Origin: an uncultured Lachnospiraceae bacterium
GTDB taxonomy: Bacteria; Bacillota; Clostridia; Lachnospirales; Lachnospiraceae
NCBI GenBank assembly: GCA_910576535.1
Contig: CAJTKK010000002.1
Coordinates: forward strand, 1-64,000
Length of the DNA stretch: 64,000 bases
Direction of reading: 5' to 3'
Part shown: positions 60,701 through 64,000 of the stretch, one piece after another
Layout of the letters: each line of letters starts with the position of its first letter
Position numbering within the stretch: the first letter of the stretch is position 1
Made by a program: the position numbers and the translations under genes
The notes under the pieces: generated by a model
What the model saw: only the letters and a program-made list of their open reading frames with translations
Database searches by the model: none
Told to the model about the DNA's origin: nothing

Positions 60701-60725
60701 AAACGGCAGATAAGGGGGGAAGCGT

Positions 60726-61937
60726 ATGCTTTTTGTCAAGACAGACAGACTAAAACAAGGGATGAGGCTGGCGAGGCCGATTTATAATAAGGATGGGGTT
60801 TTGCTTTATGAACGCAATTCCAAACTGACATATCAAGGGATACAAAGTATAAGGACATTTGGGCTGCTTGGGCTGTTTGTACTGGAGCCTGCAGAGCCAG
60901 TGCCTCCGATGACGCAGGAAGACATTTTGTTTGAACGTTTTCAGACGATGACGGTGTTTGCTTTAAGGGATGAATTGAATAAAATTAAACAGGACAAAAA
61001 GAAAAGTCATAAGCTGCAGACGATTGTCAATAATATCCTGCAAAGATATGGGTATTTGGACAAAAAGATTAATTTTATCCAGAATTTGCGCAGCAAGGAA
61101 GATTACATATATAAACATTCCCTGAATGTGGCTATTTTATGTGCGATGACGGGTCATGTCCTGAATATGAAGAGGGAGGAACAGGTTGATGTTATTACGG
61201 CGGCCCTTGTCCATGATATTGGAAAAATGTCGATTCCTAAAGCAATCGCACAGAAAGATAATCTGAATGAAGATGAGCTGGGAGTAATTGATACTTATGA
61301 GATGGCAGGGCATGAACTGATAGGGGCTGTTTTTCCCGGGGAGCCTGCTATCAAAAGGCTTTGCGTGCAGATGAATAAAGCGCTGAATAGCGCAAAAGCG
61401 GGAGAGCTGGATCAAATGGGCAAATTCACTCTGGGAGCTAAAGTGCTTATGGTTGCCGAAACCTATGATACAATGACGGCAATGCGCCTGAATCAGCCTC
61501 CGGAGTCGGAAGTTGTGACAATTAAGCATCTGCTGGGTCATCCGGAGATTTATGAACCGGCAATTGTAGATGCCCTGATTCAGTCTATTAATATATTGAT
61601 ACCTGGAGTCAGTGTGGAGCTTAGCACGAAGGAAAAAGCGATTGTTATCCGCAATAATGAAGAAAATGTGCTTAGGCCCATGGTATTAGGATTTAAGGAT
61701 AATAATATTATAGATTTAGGGGATAAGAATCATAAAGAGATAGAAATTACAGATATTATGAAAACGATGGATAACCGTTATGTAATAGATACCCAGACTT
61801 TGATTGACAATGGTTTCCATGTGCCGGTACCGAAAGAAGCGGAAATGCAGATCGGCATAGCCCAGGAAGAGGCTATGAAAGAAAACATAACAGGGGAAAG
61901 CGGTATGGAAGAAACAGAGGAAAAAATTGAAAATTAG
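60726..61937 (+). CDS. HD domain protein related to HD-GYP, catalytic motif incomplete
   Basis: The 403-residue soluble protein has an N-terminal region of about 110 residues (MLFVKTDRLKQGMRLARPIY, a DUF3391-like start) and an HD domain with KHSLNVAILCAMTGH, VHDIGKMSIP (His 163, Asp 164) and VAETYDTMTAMR. HD-GYP enzymes degrade cyclic-di-GMP. Here the HHE and GYP motifs between these blocks are missing, and the H of the intervening helix is Y (VIDTYEMAG). It may be inactive, a binding protein, or act on something else. It starts 26 bases after sigK with GGGGGGAAG, so it may be expressed in sporulation. Confidence 0.85.
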   Translation: MLFVKTDRLKQGMRLARPIYNKDGVLLYERNSKLTYQGIQSIRTFGLLGLFVLEPAEPVPPMTQEDILFERFQTMTVFALRDELNKIKQDKKKSHKLQTIVNNILQRYGYLDKKINFIQNLRSKEDYIYKHSLNVAILCAMTGHVLNMKREEQVDVITAALVHDIGKMSIPKAIAQKDNLNEDELGVIDTYEMAGHELIGAVFPGEPAIKRLCVQMNKALNSAKAGELDQMGKFTLGAKVLMVAETYDTMTAMRLNQPPESEVVTIKHLLGHPEIYEPAIVDALIQSINILIPGVSVELSTKEKAIVIRNNEENVLRPMVLGFKDNNIIDLGDKNHKEIEITDIMKTMDNRYVIDTQTLIDNGFHVPVPKEAEMQIGIAQEEAMKENITGESGMEETEEKIEN

Positions 61938-62162
61938 AAATATTCCATTCCAGATCCGTGTCTGCGCGCTGCTTGCCACAAAACCATTGCGTGCAGAAAG
62001 CAGCGAAAAACAGGAAAAAGGAAGAAATTTTGCTATTCTTTTCTAACCGCGTTTTTGTTACGGCTGGCAAAAGCCCAGCCGTAAGAGAACGCATTGTCTT
62101 ATTTGGGGATTCTCCCGTGATTTCAAGATTTTGCAATGAAATAAAAACACAAAGGAGGTATT
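61938..62162. other. Leader region of comM with structured elements
   Basis: The 225-base stretch contains a degenerate copy of the leader element (61956-62014). It also holds a hairpin at 62049-62092 formed by GCGTT/AACGC and TTACGGCTGG/CCAGCCGTAA. The frame running through it (61958-62404) has no recognisable product and overlaps comM, so I do not call it. No strong promoter was found. Confidence 0.5.
61956..62014 (+). ncRNA. Dispersed leader element, copy D (degenerate)
   Basis: It shares GTGTCTGCGCG, CCACAAA and a 3' end of TGCAG...AAAGC...AACAGG with the canonical copies. It lacks the inner hairpin, and its main stem is built from different bases: CGCTGCTT 61967-61974 with AAGCAGCG 61998-62005. 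The AGG at its end is not followed by a start codon at normal distance; comM begins about 150 bases later. Confidence 0.45.
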
Positions 62163-63689
62163 ATGTTCAGTACAATTACATCGGCGGCAATTCTTGGCAT
62201 GGATGTTGTTCTAGTTCATGTAGAGGTGGATATTGCCCAAGGGCTGCCAGGCTTTATGCTGGTAGGATATTTAAGCAGCGAGGTAAGGGAGGCTGGGGAA
62301 CGTGTAAGAGTTGCATTAAAGAATGCAGGAATTACATTGCCTGCTATGAGGATTACAGTGAATCTTTCCCCGGCCAATATAAAAAAGGAAGGAACGGCGT
62401 ATGACCTCCCTATTGCAGCGGGGATTTTGGAGGCGCTTGGCCATATTCCAAGAGGAAGTACGGAGGGGATGATGATAGCGGGCGAGCTGGGGCTGAACGG
62501 TGGGATTAATCCGGTCAGGGGAGTATTGCCGTTAGTAAGAAAAGCAAAGGAAGAAGGGTATCGCAGATGCTTGCTTCCGAAGGAGAATTATAAGGAAGGG
62601 ATGCTCATCGACGGCATAGAAATTATTGGAATGCCGGGCTTAAAAGAGTCCATAGAATATTTGAAATGCGGAAAGAAATATATCTGGGAGGAAGAAACGG
62701 CAAAGGAGGAAAAAGGGGAGGGAAGCTTACCGGATTTTAGTGAAATCAAAGGACAGGCAGCAGCGAAAAGGGCGGCGGAAATTGCGGCGGCAGGCTTTCA
62801 CAATCTGCTTTTAACTGGCCCTCCCGGTTCGGGAAAAACGATGATAGCCAAAAGAATTCCTGGTATCCTGCCGCCTCTTACAGAACAGGAAGAGCTGGAG
62901 GTTTCTTCTATTTATAGTATTGCGGGTCTATTATCCAATGCCTGTTCTTTGGTGAAACAAAGACCTTTTATGGATCCGCATCATACAATAACAGCACAGG
63001 CTTTGGTTGGGGGCGGAAAGACAGTAAGGCCTGGAATAATCAGCCTTGCCCATAAAGGAATTTTATTTTTAGATGAGCTGCCGGAATTTAAGCCTAATAT
63101 GATTAATCTTTTAAGGCAGCCTTTGGAAGAGAAGAAAATATGCATTGCCCGGTTAGGAGGGAATTATATTTTTCCCGCTGATTGCATGTTTGTGGCGGCT
63201 ATGAATCCATGTCCATGCGGCTATTACCCTGACATTGGAAGATGTTCCTGTACAGTACAGAAAATAAAAAGATATCAGGGACGCATTTCCGGCCCCGTTT
63301 TAGACAGAATTGATTTATGTGCAGGCGTATCCCGGGTTAGCCCAACACAACTGTCATGGGCAACAAAGGAAGAGACCAGCGCCTGCATAAGGAATAGAGT
63401 GATGCAGGCAAGAAGAATGCAGGATGAGAGGTATGCGGGGAAGGATTATAAATACAATGCGCTTATGCCGCAGCCGGATTTAAAATCTTATTGTATGCTC
63501 GGAAAAAAGGAAGAGCGGATGATGGAGAAAGCTTTTTTATCAATGCAGTTAAGCGCCAGGGGGTATTACCGTATCCTTAAGGTGGCCAGGACAATTGCAG
63601 ATCTGGACGGCAGTGAGAAAATAGGGGAAATACATTTGGAAGAAGCTTTAGAATGCAGGATAGGAGGGGAAAAGCACTGGGAGATATAG
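62163..63689 (+). CDS. comM: YifB/ComM family Mg chelatase-like AAA+ protein
   Basis: The 508-residue helicase-like protein is involved in DNA branch migration during natural transformation in relatives. It has an N-terminal ChlI-like/Lon-like domain (VHVEVDIAQGLPGFMLVGY, NLSPANIKKEGTAYDLPIA), an AAA+ module with Walker A TGPPGSGKTMIAKR, and Walker B FLDELPEF. The AMNPCPCGYYPD segment and a C-terminal Mg-chelatase-like domain follow. ATG 62163 follows AAAGGAGG. It overlaps dprA by 37 bases, a pairing common in Firmicutes. Confidence 0.96.
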   Translation: MFSTITSAAILGMDVVLVHVEVDIAQGLPGFMLVGYLSSEVREAGERVRVALKNAGITLPAMRITVNLSPANIKKEGTAYDLPIAAGILEALGHIPRGSTEGMMIAGELGLNGGINPVRGVLPLVRKAKEEGYRRCLLPKENYKEGMLIDGIEIIGMPGLKESIEYLKCGKKYIWEEETAKEEKGEGSLPDFSEIKGQAAAKRAAEIAAAGFHNLLLTGPPGSGKTMIAKRIPGILPPLTEQEELEVSSIYSIAGLLSNACSLVKQRPFMDPHHTITAQALVGGGKTVRPGIISLAHKGILFLDELPEFKPNMINLLRQPLEEKKICIARLGGNYIFPADCMFVAAMNPCPCGYYPDIGRCSCTVQKIKRYQGRISGPVLDRIDLCAGVSRVSPTQLSWATKEETSACIRNRVMQARRMQDERYAGKDYKYNALMPQPDLKSYCMLGKKEERMMEKAFLSMQLSARGYYRILKVARTIADLDGSEKIGEIHLEEALECRIGGEKHWEI

Positions 63690-64000
63690 GAAAAAAAAGA
63701 CTGTATAAAGAAAACTGGGAGAAACAGCAGATATATGTTTATTGGCTGACAAGCGTGGAAGGGATTGGAAGCCGTACAATTGAAAAATTATTGCAGCATG
63801 CGGGAACCCTAAAGGCTGTCTATGAAATGAATCTGCCGGATATGATGGAAATACTTCCGCAAAGCAAGGCAAAGGCGCTAATAAATGCCAAAACAGAATA
63901 TGATATATGGGAAAGGTATGAGAAACTGGAAAAAATGGGAATCTGTTTTTACTCTGTTTATCATCCGGATTATCCGCGGCGGCTGAAAAATATTCCTGAC
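63653..64000 (+). CDS. dprA: DNA-processing protein DprA, N-terminal part
   Basis: The frame beginning at ATG 63653 runs to the window edge (116 residues so far). It shows the SAM-like helical start (YVYWLTSVEGIGSRTIEKLL) and the motif YHPDYPRRLKNIPD that precedes the Rossmann-like LOG domain of DprA. DprA loads RecA on incoming single-stranded DNA. The start lies inside comM after a GGAAGAAG site. The gene is cut only by the window end; no defect is seen. Confidence 0.9.
   Translation, partial: MQDRRGKALGDIGKKRLYKENWEKQQIYVYWLTSVEGIGSRTIEKLLQHAGTLKAVYEMNLPDMMEILPQSKAKALINAKTEYDIWERYEKLEKMGICFYSVYHPDYPRRLKNIPD

Noticed and set aside
61958..62404. Open frame overlapping the comM start
   Set aside because: The product has no family, and it overlaps comM by more than 200 bases in another frame.

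Overview
The window looks like a chromosomal segment of a spore-forming, low-to-mid GC anaerobe of the Firmicutes/Clostridia, most probably a gut Lachnospiraceae. Supporting signs are a sporulation cluster (gpr, spoIIP, a sigK-type sigma factor), anaerobic NrdD with NrdR boxes, rubrerythrin, strong AGGAGG ribosome binding sites, frequent GTG/TTG starts, sigma-A promoters of the TTGACA-17-TATAAT type, and a beta-glucoside PTS under LicT-type antitermination. I see no prophage, complete insertion sequence, rRNA operon or CRISPR array. The family-level assignment is inference.

Layout. 1-8 kb: Hsp20, a FIST sensor paired with a soluble chemoreceptor, a metallophosphoesterase behind an unusual cytosolic BMP-domain protein, and a membrane chemoreceptor. 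8-18 kb: a CofE-like ligase, a Tet(M)-like GTPase fused to a Rae1/YacP-type NYN nuclease, a membrane-anchored 5'-nucleotidase, a MATE transporter, a thioesterase, rubrerythrin and a TPR lipoprotein. 18-31.6 kb: NrdR-controlled nrdD with a C-terminal redoxin domain, a Nudix-like protein, pyrF, pyrE, small membrane proteins, an M29-type aminopeptidase, purE-purM-purN-purD, a zinc-ribbon protein and an SH3 surface protein with a polyacidic tail. 31.6-40.7 kb: gntR-clpC, a conserved small protein, radA, a heterodimeric ABC exporter and lspA. 40.8-43 kb: tRNA-Trp and peroxide-defence genes (bcp, yaaA, a ferritin-like protein). 43-49.3 kb: a LicT-PTS-GH1 operon with RAT sites, a DUF1905 protein, and a marR-tauE pair preceded by a long hairpin. 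49.5-53.7 kb: a diguanylate cyclase, a zinc-ribbon/TPM pair and a lipoprotein. 53.9-62 kb: the conserved rpsT / gpr-spoIIP-lepA-hemW block, sigK and a degenerate HD-GYP protein. 62-64 kb: comM and the start of dprA.

The most interesting signals are: (1) a dispersed leader element of about 74 nt, with a predicted H-type pseudoknot, ending in the ribosome binding site of unrelated genes (two good copies, one divergent copy, one degenerate copy); (2) the Tet(M)-like GTPase/Rae1 nuclease fusion, which joins two activities both expected to act at the ribosomal A site; (3) NrdD fused to its probable redoxin, behind paired NrdR boxes; (4) a cytosolic BMP ligand-binding domain behind a ParB-like region; (5) a second RAT site without an intrinsic terminator; (6) a near-continuous hairpin of 100 nt beside marR.
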